Assembly (NCBI GenBank): GCA_013388685.1
Contig: JACAET010000016.1
Coordinates: 25,604-89,603 of the forward strand
Length of the DNA: 64,000 nt
DNA from: Chloroflexota bacterium
GTDB lineage: Bacteria; Chloroflexota; Anaerolineae; Anaerolineales; Villigracilaceae
Direction: 5' to 3'
Shown: piece by piece, positions 1 through 8,262 of the stretch
Position numbering within the stretch: the stretch's first letter is position 1
How the letters are laid out: the number at the start of each line of letters is the position of its first letter
Program-made: the position numbers and the translations under genes
The notes under the pieces: model-generated
Told to the model about the DNA's origin: nothing
Databases searched by the model: none
The model's input: only the letters and a program-made list of their open reading frames with translations

Positions 1-126
1 CAGGGCTTCAAATTCGACTACGCCATGCACGCCGCCATCAAACGGACAGTCATCGAGTTCGAGAAAATGACCGGGGGATTCTCAGAGGAAATGTGCCGGT
101 TGTTCCTGGATAACAAAAACAGGTGA
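1..126 (+). CDS. C-terminal fragment of an unknown protein
   Basis: An open frame enters from the left edge and ends at the TGA at 124-126, giving the last 41 residues of a protein (starts QGFKFDY, ends FLDNKNR). The fragment is mixed hydrophilic and looks helical, with several Met/Phe/Glu residues. I do not recognise the family; too little is present to assign a function. A degenerate heptamer-type repeat follows directly, and the next gene is convergent. Confidence 0.5.
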   Translation, partial: QGFKFDYAMHAAIKRTVIEFEKMTGGFSEEMCRLFLDNKNR

Positions 127-175
127 ACAGACATCTCAACCTGTTCACCCCTCAACATGTAACCTGTACACTCGC
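118..175. repeat. degenerate heptamer-type intergenic repeat
   Basis: The short gap between two convergent genes holds repeated AACCTGT-, CAACATG- and TAACCTG-like words and an inverted pairing of AACAGGTGAACAG with CAACCTGTTCACC. Similar words recur at 45.7 and 46.5 kb, so this belongs to a dispersed class in this genome. It may also fold in RNA and help end transcription from both sides (inference). Confidence 0.5.
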
Positions 176-1501
176 TCACACCGGAAACAGCTTATCGAAC
201 ACCTCAGGGCAATACTTCTTCACCATCTCGGAGGTGAGACCGTTCTCCTTGCAGATCTCGGCATACAGGTCCGCGCTGGGGCGTTTCGTCCGCTTTTGGG
301 TTTCCACGTCCAGCGCCCACAGACCGAAGCGTTGAGTCCAGCCGCGCTCCCATTCGAAGTTGTCCACCAGCGACCAGTAGAAGTATCCCTTCACGGGAAA
401 GTTGAAATTGACCGCCCGCCAGACCTGATGAACATGCTGGGCAATGTAACGCGGGCGCATTTTGTCTTCGGCATCCTCCACGCCGTTTTCGGTGATGAGG
501 ATGGGCGTATCAGGGTATGTCCGCATGATCCATTTGATCGAATCGAAGATCCCTTCGGGGATGTTGGCAATGAACTTTGTCGCGCTGAAATCGGAGTTTT
601 CAGGATAGTATCGTCTTCCAAACACCTCCTTCGGATTGGTGATATCAAACTTGACCGTATCCACGGAGTAGTAGTTCAGCCCGAAATAATCCTGTGTGCC
701 TTTCGCTTCCGGGACGCGCACACTGCCCAGCGGTGACTTCATCACCCCCGTGCTGATACCGCTCGGAAATGACATGTTGATCCCGTTGTATTGGATGTTC
801 CTCATCCACACATCGAGAGGAGACCATGGGTTTTTCACCACCATCGGGCGGTAGTGCAGGGCATACCCTACGCGCGCTTCGGGCTGGATCTCATGGATGG
901 CGCGGTACGCGGCGGCGTGCCCGCGCAGCATGTTTGCCTGCACGCGCACTGCAACGTTCAGTCCCTTGTTGCAGGCGGGAAACGTCCCTGCCACATAGCC
1001 GCTCAACGCGTACACGTTCGGTTCGTTAATCGTACACCACAGCGTGCAATATTCCTTCAACGCCTCGACTGTCTTCCGTACGAATTTTTCGAACAATGGG
1101 ACGATCGCTTCATCCTCCCATCCGCACTGTTCATATAACCATAACGGATCGGAGAAATGATGTAAGGTAACCAGCGCGGTCATGCCGCGTTCCTTCAATC
1201 CGCGCAGCATGGCGCGGTACCGTTCGAGGGCGTCCTCATCCCAGGTATCGGGCGTCGGCTGGATGCGGCTCCACTCCACCGACATGCGGTGGGCGTTCTG
1301 TCCGCCCTCGGCGGCGCGGTCGAAGTCCTCTCTCCAGCGGCCGCCCCACCAATCGCAGGCAAGACCAGACGTCCCGTTGGTGTGACCCGTCTGCTCCCAC
1401 TGCCACCACTGGTTGTTGGTGTTATTCCCTTCCACCTGATGCGCGGCGGTCGCCGTCCCCCACAGGAACCCGCGCGGGAAATGATAGGATGCTTGAACCA
1501 T
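176..1501 (-). CDS. Glycoside hydrolase family 1 (beta-glucosidase-like)
   Basis: A 441-residue cytoplasmic GH1 enzyme that hydrolyses beta-linked glucosides or related sugars by a retaining mechanism. The GH1 N-terminal signature FLWGTATAAHQVEG is at residues 12-25, the acid/base Glu is in TINEPN (E160), and the nucleophile Glu is in ITENG (E338). The C-terminal YWSLVDNFEWERG substrate-binding motif is intact, so the enzyme should be active. The length matches the family. I place the start at the ATG at 1501, just before the VQASYHFPRG core; a longer frame would run into heptamer repeat DNA. No signal peptide is seen. The exact sugar specificity cannot be read from the sequence. Its neighbour upstream on the same strand is rlmB. 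Confidence 0.9.
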   Translation of the reverse strand: MVQASYHFPRGFLWGTATAAHQVEGNNTNNQWWQWEQTGHTNGTSGLACDWWGGRWREDFDRAAEGGQNAHRMSVEWSRIQPTPDTWDEDALERYRAMLRGLKERGMTALVTLHHFSDPLWLYEQCGWEDEAIVPLFEKFVRKTVEALKEYCTLWCTINEPNVYALSGYVAGTFPACNKGLNVAVRVQANMLRGHAAAYRAIHEIQPEARVGYALHYRPMVVKNPWSPLDVWMRNIQYNGINMSFPSGISTGVMKSPLGSVRVPEAKGTQDYFGLNYYSVDTVKFDITNPKEVFGRRYYPENSDFSATKFIANIPEGIFDSIKWIMRTYPDTPILITENGVEDAEDKMRPRYIAQHVHQVWRAVNFNFPVKGYFYWSLVDNFEWERGWTQRFGLWALDVETQKRTKRPSADLYAEICKENGLTSEMVKKYCPEVFDKLFPV

Positions 1502-1504
1502 GTT

Positions 1505-1554
1505 AGTCTGATAGTCTCCAGTCTCCAGTCTCCAGTCTCTAGTCTCTAGTCTCC
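1505..1554. repeat. 7-base tandem repeat (AGTCTCC/AGTCTCT)n
   Basis: Six head-to-tail copies of AGTCTCC or AGTCTCT occupy 1513-1554, with a degenerate copy just before. The array lies between rlmB and the GH1 gene and encodes the last few codons of rlmB (ending LETRD), so its expansion has moved into the coding end. It resembles the short tandem heptamer repeats known in cyanobacteria; it is not a CRISPR array because there are no spacers. Confidence 0.85.
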
Positions 1555-2285
1555 AGCCTTGCAAGATAAGCCAAATACAACGCCACCGACCCCGCCACCG
1601 CCGCATTGAGCGACTCGATGTGACCGCGCATGGGCAGTTTCAACACGATGTCGCACTTTGCCCGCGTGAGTTGACGGATGCCCTCGCCCTCGCTTCCAAC
1701 CACAACGGCAGTTGCTCCCGTCCAATGACGCTTTGTCCTCTCCCCAACCGTTTCCCCCTCCTGATCCAACCCCACCACCCAGATATTCTCCTGCTTGAGA
1801 GCGTCTATCGCCTGCGCCAGGTTCGACCGCGCAATGCGCAAATGCTCGCTCGCCCCCGATGAGGCGTTGACCACCGCCGGCGTCACCTCCACCGTGTGCG
1901 CCAGCGGGATGACCACCCCATGCACGCCCACCGCCTCCGCCGTGCGGATGAGCGCGCCGAAATTCTGCGGGTCATTCAGCGAATCGAGCAGCAGGACGAA
2001 AGGCAGCTCGTTCAATTCCCTGGCATGGTCGAGAATCTCGATCAAATCGCTGTACGGGTACGCGCTGACCTCCGCTACGACGCCCTGATGGTTCTCATGG
2101 ATTCTATCCAGTTGGGCGCGTTTCACTCTGGCAACGGGAATCTTCCTCTGCGAAGCCAAAGCCAGGAGGTCCGCCATTTTGCCCTTGACCTGCACATTAT
2201 CGGCGATCTCGAGTCTGAACACCTCCCTGCGTCTGGCGCGCAAGGTTTCATAAACGGCATTGCGGGAGTAGAGAAGTTCCTTCAT
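1539..2285 (-). CDS. rlmB: 23S rRNA 2'-O-ribose methyltransferase, RlmB/TrmH family
   Basis: A 248-residue SpoU-family enzyme that transfers methyl from SAM to a ribose 2'-OH, most likely on 23S rRNA. An N-terminal L30e-like substrate-binding domain (about residues 1-75, starting LYSRNAVYETL) is followed by the knotted methyltransferase domain. Motif 1 is NFGALIRTAEA, motif 2 is VVGSEGEGI and motif 3 is LPMRGHIESLNAAVAGSV, all with the expected Asn, Arg, Glu and Ser/Asn residues. Length fits the family. The stop codon lies inside a 7-base tandem repeat, so the extreme C-terminus is not conserved sequence. RlmB versus a tRNA-specific TrmH paralogue cannot be fully separated, but the two-domain layout favours RlmB. 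Confidence 0.88.
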   Translation of the reverse strand: MKELLYSRNAVYETLRARRREVFRLEIADNVQVKGKMADLLALASQRKIPVARVKRAQLDRIHENHQGVVAEVSAYPYSDLIEILDHARELNELPFVLLLDSLNDPQNFGALIRTAEAVGVHGVVIPLAHTVEVTPAVVNASSGASEHLRIARSNLAQAIDALKQENIWVVGLDQEGETVGERTKRHWTGATAVVVGSEGEGIRQLTRAKCDIVLKLPMRGHIESLNAAVAGSVALYLAYLARLETRD

Positions 2286-2352
2286 ACGGCATTGATTTTA
2301 CCTGCAAAAGAGGATTTGGAAATTCTCATAGCGGCGGAATGCCGGTGCATGT

Positions 2353-2358
2353 TAGAAT
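2353..2358 (+). promoter_or_regulatory. -10 hexamer of a probable leaderless transcript
   Basis: TAGAAT lies exactly six bases before the ATG at 2365, and no Shine-Dalgarno sequence is present. Transcription starting about seven bases downstream of the -10 would begin at the start codon itself. Confidence 0.45.
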
Positions 2359-2364
2359 TTCTCC

Positions 2365-2613
2365 ATGCCATCCAAACCCACCTTCACAGCCCTCAGCCAC
2401 GATGCTGGAAGAGGCGCGTTCGTGGAAATCCCGAAAGATTTGATGAAAGCGCTGGAACAGGACGGCGAAGCCAGAGCGTTCTTTGAAAAACTCTCACCCA
2501 CCCATCGAAAAGAATACCTGACATGGATTGCCGAAGCGAAAAGGGAAGAGACGCGGCAAAATCGAATTGCCAAAACCATCCAGATGTTGAAAAATCGAAG
2601 AAAAAACGTTTGA
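2365..2613 (+). CDS. YdeI/OmpD-associated family protein (short form)
   Basis: An 82-residue protein matching the C-terminal YdeI-type module: a FVEIPKDLMKALEQDGEARAFF-like segment split around residues 18-39, then LSPTHRKEYLTWIAEAKREETRQNRI, the conserved part of bacteriocin-protection / YdeI proteins. Many relatives also carry a DUF1905 domain in front; here only the short helical domain is present. The molecular role is unknown even for the family. The start is the ATG with a -10 hexamer six bases upstream. A DinB-family gene follows 60 bases downstream. Confidence 0.75.
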   Translation: MPSKPTFTALSHDAGRGAFVEIPKDLMKALEQDGEARAFFEKLSPTHRKEYLTWIAEAKREETRQNRIAKTIQMLKNRRKNV

Positions 2614-2673
2614 AATTCGCAGGTTTGAAAATACGTTGTTTGACCCGCAAGGCATGTCTGCCGAGGAGGCGAT

Positions 2674-3183
2674 ATGAACCTCAAGGATTATCTGACCGAA
2701 CTGTACGACTATAACTACTGGGCGAACAAACGCTACCTCGCCGTTGCGGAAGCACTCGCCGAGGAACAACTCTTCCGTCATCAGGGACATTCGTGGGATA
2801 GCGTTCACGCCGTTTTCGTCCACATGATGAGTTCGGAACGAATGTGGCAACAACGCTGGCGCGGCGCACCGGGGGAGTTCCTCTCCCCCGGAGACTTCCC
2901 GACCGCCGCTTCCATCCGCATCTATTGGGCGGGCGTGGAGGAGAATCTGCGAGCCTTCCTCGCCGAACAAAACGAAGTATCGCTCCAGCGCGCCGTCACC
3001 TACACCAATCCCAAAGGCGAAACCTTCACCCTCCCGTTATGGCAGATGATGGTCCAGCCGCCCAATCACAACACCCATCACCGCGGCGAACTGGCGGCAA
3101 TGTTTGCTCTCATGAACATTCCGCATCCCGAAGAGGAAATCGTGCAGTATTTCCTGTTCAAAAGCGGACAGAAAAAGGAGTAG
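2674..3183 (+). CDS. DinB family protein
   Basis: A 169-residue four-helix-bundle protein of the DinB/DfsB superfamily. It begins NLKDYLTELYDYNYWANKRYL, the usual first helix, and shows the three metal-binding histidines: one in AVFVHMMSSE (about residue 49) and two in PNHNTHHRGEL (about residues 129-133). Family members are metal-dependent thiol (bacillithiol or mycothiol) S-transferases or nucleases-associated stress proteins; the substrate here is unknown. A strong ribosome site GAGGAGG precedes the ATG. The next gene starts 12 bases after the stop, so it probably shares an operon with the Nudix fusion and pyrD. Confidence 0.85.
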   Translation: MNLKDYLTELYDYNYWANKRYLAVAEALAEEQLFRHQGHSWDSVHAVFVHMMSSERMWQQRWRGAPGEFLSPGDFPTAASIRIYWAGVEENLRAFLAEQNEVSLQRAVTYTNPKGETFTLPLWQMMVQPPNHNTHHRGELAAMFALMNIPHPEEEIVQYFLFKSGQKKE

Positions 3184-3195
3184 ACACAGGTCTTT

Positions 3196-4596
3196 ATGCG
3201 GCCCGCCCTCGCGTTTCCCTACAACGACCCGGATGGGACGATGCTTCCCCGCCTGCGGCACATCCTGCAGGACTTAAAGGAGCACTTCGACCATGCCTAT
3301 CTCTGCTCGCCTCCCGCCACCCTCAGCCTGCTCCGGCAAAACGACCCGCTCCTCACCGACGATTTTTTCACCCTGTACCCTGTGAACGGCAACGCCCCGG
3401 TCGGCGAGCGTTTTCATCTCTTGTATCGGCGCGCCGCAATCGAAGCGCCTCCTGAACAGGCGCTTCATCTTTGCTACCTCGATCGTCTTTCCTTCGCCCT
3501 GCAAGGCGCCCATCGCGACTCCTTTCTCGCCGATATTGACTCGCTTACCCCTGCCGACCTGCCGCTCATCTTCCAGCGCTCGCAATACGCCTGGGAGACA
3601 CACCCGCAAAACTACCGCCGGCTCGAAGCGATCGTCACGACCGTCGGCAAAAACCTCTTCGGCAGAGAACTGGATTACGGCTGGTGTCATATCGTCGTAC
3701 CGGCAAAGCAATTGCGCGAGGTCATGCCCCAAGTCAAAAATCCCGACCTGAGCATGGTGGCTGAAATGATCTTTTACATGCACGACACCCTCCACACCCG
3801 CGAGGTGGATTGGCTGGCATGGGAGGATCCGTTCATTCTCAACCGAGACGCCCACGAACTCAAAGCGGAGCGCGAACGCAGCCCGGAGGAGACCAACAAG
3901 CGCCTGCGTTACGTCCTGCCCATGCTCGAAACATTGACGAGACTTTCCATGAACGGAAGACAGTACGGCGAGCAACCCCAAAAACAGTCAAACTGGATCG
4001 AATGGGCGCGCGAGATATTCTCCCTGAGTCAGGCGGGGTTGACGTACGGCAGGAACGAATTCGACATCGCCCGGTACAAACGCCTGCAGGAAATCGCCGC
4101 CGAAATGATCGAAAGCCGCTCGGAACTCTCCAAAGAGAAAATATTGCAAAGTTTTTCCCTGCAGGCTGGATACGCCACCCCAAAGATCGATGTGCGCGGC
4201 GCGGTGGTGCATGAAGGGAAGATCCTGCTGATTCAGGAGCGCACAGACGGAAAATGGGCAATGCCCGGCGGCTGGGCAGACCTCGGCGACACGCCCGCCT
4301 CCGTGGCCGAGCGGGAGGTGTGGGAGGAAAGCGGCTATCGCGTAAAAGCCGAAAAACTGATCGCCGTGCTGGACGCCAACCGCATTCAGCCAATGGAGTT
4401 CTACCATGCCTTCAAGATCATCTTTCTGTGCAGGCTGATCGACGGTGAGCCGCGCCCCAGCAATGAAACCCTGGCAGTGAATTTTTTCGAGTTGAACGAC
4501 CTGCCTCCCCTTTCCGGGTTTCGCACAAACCACGCCATGCTCCAGGAAGTATTCGCCCACGTCGAAGACCCTCACCGCCCGGCGGCATTCGACTGA
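3196..4596 (+). CDS. Nudix hydrolase with long N-terminal glycosyltransferase-like domain
   Basis: A 466-residue protein in three parts. Residues 1 to about 260 are an uncharacterised domain with a CYLDRL segment (about residue 95) that resembles the metal-binding DxD site of GT-A-like families; this likeness is my inference. Residues about 265-325 (WIEWAREIFSLSQAGL onward) match the helical Nudix N-terminal domain (Hydrolase_N). Residues about 334-455 are a Nudix domain with the box GGWADLGDTPASVAEREVW then EESGY; the first acidic position of the box is Asp rather than Glu, while REVWEE is intact, so metal binding should hold. Such Nudix proteins cleave ADP-ribose-like or nucleoside-diphosphate-sugar compounds. 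It starts 12 bases after the DinB gene and its TGA overlaps the ATG of pyrD by one base, so translation is likely coupled. Confidence 0.8.
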   Translation: MRPALAFPYNDPDGTMLPRLRHILQDLKEHFDHAYLCSPPATLSLLRQNDPLLTDDFFTLYPVNGNAPVGERFHLLYRRAAIEAPPEQALHLCYLDRLSFALQGAHRDSFLADIDSLTPADLPLIFQRSQYAWETHPQNYRRLEAIVTTVGKNLFGRELDYGWCHIVVPAKQLREVMPQVKNPDLSMVAEMIFYMHDTLHTREVDWLAWEDPFILNRDAHELKAERERSPEETNKRLRYVLPMLETLTRLSMNGRQYGEQPQKQSNWIEWAREIFSLSQAGLTYGRNEFDIARYKRLQEIAAEMIESRSELSKEKILQSFSLQAGYATPKIDVRGAVVHEGKILLIQERTDGKWAMPGGWADLGDTPASVAEREVWEESGYRVKAEKLIAVLDANRIQPMEFYHAFKIIFLCRLIDGEPRPSNETLAVNFFELNDLPPLSGFRTNHAMLQEVFAHVEDPHRPAAFD

Positions 4597-5603
4597 TGTA
4601 CCCGATCCTGCGTTCCCTCCTCTTTCGTTTCGACCCCGAAACAGCCCATCAACTCACGCTCTACGCGTTGCAGGTCATGCAATCCGTCTCTCCCGCCTTA
4701 TGGCTGTTGGAACAGATCTATAAATTTCCTTCCAAGCCCGTTCAGGCGTTCGGCTTGACCTTCAAAAATCCGGTCGGACTTGCGGCGGGATATGACAAGG
4801 ATGCCCTCGCCGTTCGCGGGCTTGCCGCCCTGGGTTTCGGTCACATTGAAGTCGGGACGGTCACACTTAAGCCTCAGCCTGGCAACCCCAAACCGCGCCT
4901 CTTCCGCCTCCTGGAGGATGAAGCCGTTATCAATCGGATGGGCTTCCCCTCACAGGGAGCGTGGAAAGTCGCAGGTCGAATGGCGAAAGCCGGCCGGGCG
5001 CGCACGGCGGTCGTGGGGGTGAATTTGGGCAAGAACAAAGACACGCCGCTCGAGGAAGCCGCGCAAGACTACATCGAACTGATGCGCATATTTGCCCCTC
5101 GGGCAGATTACCTGACCATCAACATTTCCTCCCCCAACACCGTCGGCTTGAGAAGATTACAGGGACGGGAGATGCTGGAGGGGTTGTTGGGCGCCATGGC
5201 AAAGGAACGTCACGCCTTACGCCTTGCAACCCCCCTTCTCGTCAAGATCGCGCCCGATTTGAACGATGAAGAACTGGAGGATGCCATCGGGGTCATCTTG
5301 GACAAGAGCATGGATGGGGTCATTGCCACGAACACAACCCTGGCGCGCGAGGAATTGAGGTCGAAGTATCGGCGTGAAACCGGCGGGTTGAGCGGAAGCC
5401 CGTTACGGGTCCGCAGCGAAGCGGTGTTGAAACGGGTGGTTGGTCTGGTCGGGGGGAAGATCCCGATTATCAGCGCGGGCGGCATCCTGCATCCTGAAGA
5501 TGGAAAAAGGAGACTCGCCCTGGGGGCGAGTCTGGTGCAGGTGTATACCGGGTTGGTCTATCGCGGACCGGGGTTGGTGCGCGAGATCGTTCGAGCGCTT
5601 TAG
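4596..5603 (+). CDS. pyrD: Dihydroorotate dehydrogenase, class 2 (quinone)
   Basis: A 335-residue flavoenzyme that oxidises dihydroorotate to orotate in pyrimidine synthesis and passes electrons to quinone. The N-terminal helix with RFDPETAH is the membrane-associating part typical of class 2. FMN-site motifs follow: NPVGLAAGYDKDA, VGTVTLKPQPGNPKPRLFRL, INRMGFPSQG, and the catalytic-base segment NISSPNT with Ser, as in class 2 enzymes rather than Cys of class 1. The C-terminal IISAGGI and GASLVQVYTGL phosphate-binding loops are intact. The start overlaps the stop of the Nudix fusion. Its 3' end overlaps the convergent kinase gene by four bases. Confidence 0.95.
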   Translation: MYPILRSLLFRFDPETAHQLTLYALQVMQSVSPALWLLEQIYKFPSKPVQAFGLTFKNPVGLAAGYDKDALAVRGLAALGFGHIEVGTVTLKPQPGNPKPRLFRLLEDEAVINRMGFPSQGAWKVAGRMAKAGRARTAVVGVNLGKNKDTPLEEAAQDYIELMRIFAPRADYLTINISSPNTVGLRRLQGREMLEGLLGAMAKERHALRLATPLLVKIAPDLNDEELEDAIGVILDKSMDGVIATNTTLAREELRSKYRRETGGLSGSPLRVRSEAVLKRVVGLVGGKIPIISAGGILHPEDGKRRLALGASLVQVYTGLVYRGPGLVREIVRAL

Positions 5604-7729
5604 GGGCGGGCGGGGCGCAGGGCGGGTTGCGGCGCCTCGCGCAGGTTTCTAAAAAAGTCTTCGGCCAGCGGCAGAGGTTGGAATTTGGCGCCGGTATTCA
5701 ATTCAGCCACCGGCACGTAATACAGCTGGGTGAATGTGCTGGATCCCAGCGCGATATCCTGAAAGGCAAACAGGACAAACGTGCCATCGGGGCTCCAGCG
5801 CGCATCGCGAAAACAGCATGGACCCAGCGGGATCTGCCTGAAGCCTTTGTGCGAGACGGTGTTGTAAAGGTAAAGGTTCCCCCAGCCGTTGTTGCGGATG
5901 GATGTGTTGAACAGGAACTGGTCTGTGCCGTTCCAGTCGAAATCGGGTATGAGGCGGTTGTCGAAACCATCGGGCACAAAACGCGAGCCGGGGAAATTAT
6001 CGAGCAGGTCAATCAATTCGGGTTTGCAGGATGAGACATCCAGCACATCCACTTGTTCCGATTGAATGGTGGCGTCGTTGGGGTCGTTGCCCACATAGAG
6101 CCAAGCAACCAGTTTGTCGTCGCGTGACCAGCGCACCTCCCGGACGCGCGCCACCGTGCGCGTCTTGGCAACCTGCCGATACAAACAAGCGCCTTCGATT
6201 TGACCGAGCTGACTGCGCAGGGTGATTCGTTTGAATGCCTCGAAATCGAACGGCACGACGAAGACGTTATTACTCATGGCGATCATCACCTGCTTGCCGT
6301 CGTGCGATATTTGGAAGGCGTCCACCGAGACCTCGGAGGGAAAACTGGTCAGCGTGTCCACCACCCCGGCGGCAATGTCGTAATACTTGATGGCTTTGCC
6401 GCTGATAAAGAGGATGGTGTTTTGATCCAACCATTGCAGGTCGCTTTTGACGGCGCCATCGTTGGTGAGTCGTTCCAATTCCGAACCGTCCACGTTCATC
6501 AGCCAGATTTCTCCGTTGGCGAAAAAGGCGATCTTATCCGCGCCGCCGATCACGGGAATCTTGGGCGGTTCCGGTGTGGGCGTGGAGGGAATCGGCGTAT
6601 CGGTGGGAATTTTGGTCGGCGCCACCACGACAGGTTCTTCCTTTGTCGGCGTGAAGGTGAGGGCGGAGGTGGGAGTGGCTGGGACGGATGTTTGCGTGGG
6701 AACCGTCACCGGCGGTTCGGTCTCGACAGGACGGTTGATCCCGTTGAGCAAGAAATACCCTCCCCCCATCAGTCCCAACAGGAGGATGGGAACGACGATC
6801 AGCCAGATGTTGAAGGACGCCCGGGGAAGGGGCTTGGCAACCGTTTTTGTCTGAGACGGGCGGATTTGGGCGGTGGCTTTCAGCGCTCTCGTGCGCATTT
6901 GCGTCCGGGTTTCGGGGGAGTTGATGTTGCGCAGAGCCTCCACGAGTTCCACCGCGCTGGTAAAGCGGTCCTCTTTGCGTTTTGCCATCGCCACCTGGAT
7001 GATGTTTTCCACATCGGGAGGCAGTGTGGGGTTGGCGTCGAGGATTCGCGGCACAGGGTCGGTGATGTGTTTGATCGCCACTGCCATGGGGGTGTCGGCT
7101 TCGTAGGGTTGCCTTCCGGTGAGCATTTCGAACAGGATGATGCCGAGGGCGTAAATATCCGAACGCCCGTCCACCGTTTCGCCGGATGCCTGTTCGGGAG
7201 CCATGTAAGCGGGCGTACCGATGATGGCGCTCCCGGTGACGCTGCTCGCCTGGGCTTGGGACAACTTGGCAATGCCGAAATCCGAGATGTAAGGCGTTCC
7301 TTTGGCATCGAACAGGATGTTGCTTGGTTTCAGATCGCGGTGGACGATGCCTTTGCTGTGCGCCTCATCCAACCCGGGGGCAATCTGCCCGAGGATTCGG
7401 GCGGCTTCCTCCACCGTCATCACCTTTGCCTTGATGCGGTCGGAAAGTGAACCGCCGTTCATGAACCGCATGACAAAATAAGGCTGCCCGCCCTCGTCGC
7501 CCACGTCGTATACGGGGACGATGGAGGGATGCTCGAGCTGGGCAATGATTTTCGCTTCGCGTTCGAAACGCAGTTTGAATTGAGGGTCTGCATGCAAAAG
7601 TTCGGAGGGAAGAACCTTGACCGCCACCTCACGCTCGAAGCGCGGGTCGTAGCCGTGATAGACGGTCGCCATGCCGCCGCGTCCCAACTCCGCCTTGATT
7701 TCGTATCGTCCGATCTTTTCGGGTGCCAT
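5600..7729 (-). CDS. Membrane Ser/Thr protein kinase with C-terminal TolB-like domain
   Basis: A 709-residue PknB-type kinase. The kinase domain (residues 8-270) has the glycine loop GRGGMATVY, VAVKVL Lys, HRDLKPSN catalytic loop, DFG in YISDFGIAKL and APE in YMAPEQ, so it should be active. A basic linker is followed by one TM helix (about 310-332, IWLIVVPILLLGLMGGGYF) and a Thr/Pro-rich stalk (about 340-395). The outer part (400-700) contains repeated blocks such as EIWLMNVDGSELERL and WSPDGTFVLFAF that are PD40/TolB-like beta-propeller units. The kinase would face the cytoplasm and the propeller the outside, a sensor layout; ligand unknown. Its own promoter lies immediately upstream. Confidence 0.92.
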   Translation of the reverse strand: MAPEKIGRYEIKAELGRGGMATVYHGYDPRFEREVAVKVLPSELLHADPQFKLRFEREAKIIAQLEHPSIVPVYDVGDEGGQPYFVMRFMNGGSLSDRIKAKVMTVEEAARILGQIAPGLDEAHSKGIVHRDLKPSNILFDAKGTPYISDFGIAKLSQAQASSVTGSAIIGTPAYMAPEQASGETVDGRSDIYALGIILFEMLTGRQPYEADTPMAVAIKHITDPVPRILDANPTLPPDVENIIQVAMAKRKEDRFTSAVELVEALRNINSPETRTQMRTRALKATAQIRPSQTKTVAKPLPRASFNIWLIVVPILLLGLMGGGYFLLNGINRPVETEPPVTVPTQTSVPATPTSALTFTPTKEEPVVVAPTKIPTDTPIPSTPTPEPPKIPVIGGADKIAFFANGEIWLMNVDGSELERLTNDGAVKSDLQWLDQNTILFISGKAIKYYDIAAGVVDTLTSFPSEVSVDAFQISHDGKQVMIAMSNNVFVVPFDFEAFKRITLRSQLGQIEGACLYRQVAKTRTVARVREVRWSRDDKLVAWLYVGNDPNDATIQSEQVDVLDVSSCKPELIDLLDNFPGSRFVPDGFDNRLIPDFDWNGTDQFLFNTSIRNNGWGNLYLYNTVSHKGFRQIPLGPCCFRDARWSPDGTFVLFAFQDIALGSSTFTQLYYVPVAELNTGAKFQPLPLAEDFFRNLREAPQPALRPARP

Positions 7730-7738
7730 AATATGCCA

Positions 7739-7767
7739 AGTATACTCAGCCGAAAGAGGGAATGCAA
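7739..7767 (-). promoter_or_regulatory. sigma-70-type promoter of the Ser/Thr kinase gene
   Basis: Read on the minus strand: -35 TTGCAT (7762-7767), a 17-base spacer, -10 TATACT (7739-7744), and the ATG nine bases after the -10. The hexamers and spacing are close to consensus. There is no ribosome binding site, so the message has almost no leader. Confidence 0.65.
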
Positions 7768-7830
7768 GAAAAACAGGAGACTTGTTATCGTTTTATAAGA
7801 GTACTTTTTGGCTAACGGTCTCGTAATGTT

Positions 7831-7857
7831 GGAATATCCCCTTTTGTGGTATATTCC
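7831..7857 (+). promoter_or_regulatory. inverted repeat over an extended -10 (possible operator)
   Basis: GGAATAT at 7831-7837 is mirrored by ATATTCC at 7851-7857. The right arm overlaps an extended -10 element TGGTATATT (7847-7855) that would start transcription a few bases before the ATG at 7866. The symmetry over a promoter suggests a repressor site; the factor is unknown. Confidence 0.4.
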
Positions 7858-7865
7858 CGGTCACC

Positions 7866-8228
7866 ATGGACGATAAAATCACAATCATCGAAGGACCGCC
7901 TCCCCTGTTCGAGGCAGTCAACGACGGCTGGGCGCTGGGCTTGAACGAAAGCGCGGGGTTGTCGGTCCCGGCATTGACGCGTTTGCGCACCTTCAACGGA
8001 CCGGCGCTTGTGGAACGTTGTTACCGGGCGTGGAAGGCAAAATCCCCCATTCATCTTCATTATAGCAACGAAATGGGCGTGGAACAATCCGCTCCCATTC
8101 TGGCAGCGCGCAATGTGGATACGCCCGAGGGACATGTCCTTCTCCTGTGGGTCTATCTCGACCACGAAAAGGTGGAATACGAATTCGATACAGGCGAAGA
8201 CGACGCTGACGGCAGCGACCCTGAGTGA
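7866..8228 (+). CDS. Conserved-looking small acidic protein of unknown function
   Basis: A 120-residue soluble protein, probably cytoplasmic, that I do not recognise. It opens MDDKITIIEGPPPLFEAV, has a central hydrophobic strand-like stretch HVLLLWVYLDHEKVEYEF and ends in a very acidic tail (DTGEDDADGSDPE). There is no signal peptide, TM helix or cysteine cluster motif. It is a single-gene unit: its own near-leaderless promoter with an inverted repeat lies upstream and a strong terminator follows its stop. Confidence 0.6.
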   Translation: MDDKITIIEGPPPLFEAVNDGWALGLNESAGLSVPALTRLRTFNGPALVERCYRAWKAKSPIHLHYSNEMGVEQSAPILAARNVDTPEGHVLLLWVYLDHEKVEYEFDTGEDDADGSDPE

Positions 8229-8260
8229 CAAAAAAAGACCGGGCAAGCCCCGGTTTTTTT
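8229..8260 (+). terminator. rho-independent terminator
   Basis: A-run, stem ACCGGG/CCCGGT with a short loop CAAGC, then seven T. It ends the 120-residue gene transcript. Confidence 0.85.
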
Positions 8261-8262
8261 GT

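Noticed and set aside
1505..1554. CRISPR array
   Set aside because: The 7-base copies are contiguous with no spacers, and no cas genes are nearby.
6200..7450. 416-codon open frame on the plus strand
   Set aside because: It lies wholly antisense to the Ser/Thr kinase gene, whose motifs are clear; its composition (His/Gly/Arg rich) is typical of a reverse shadow.
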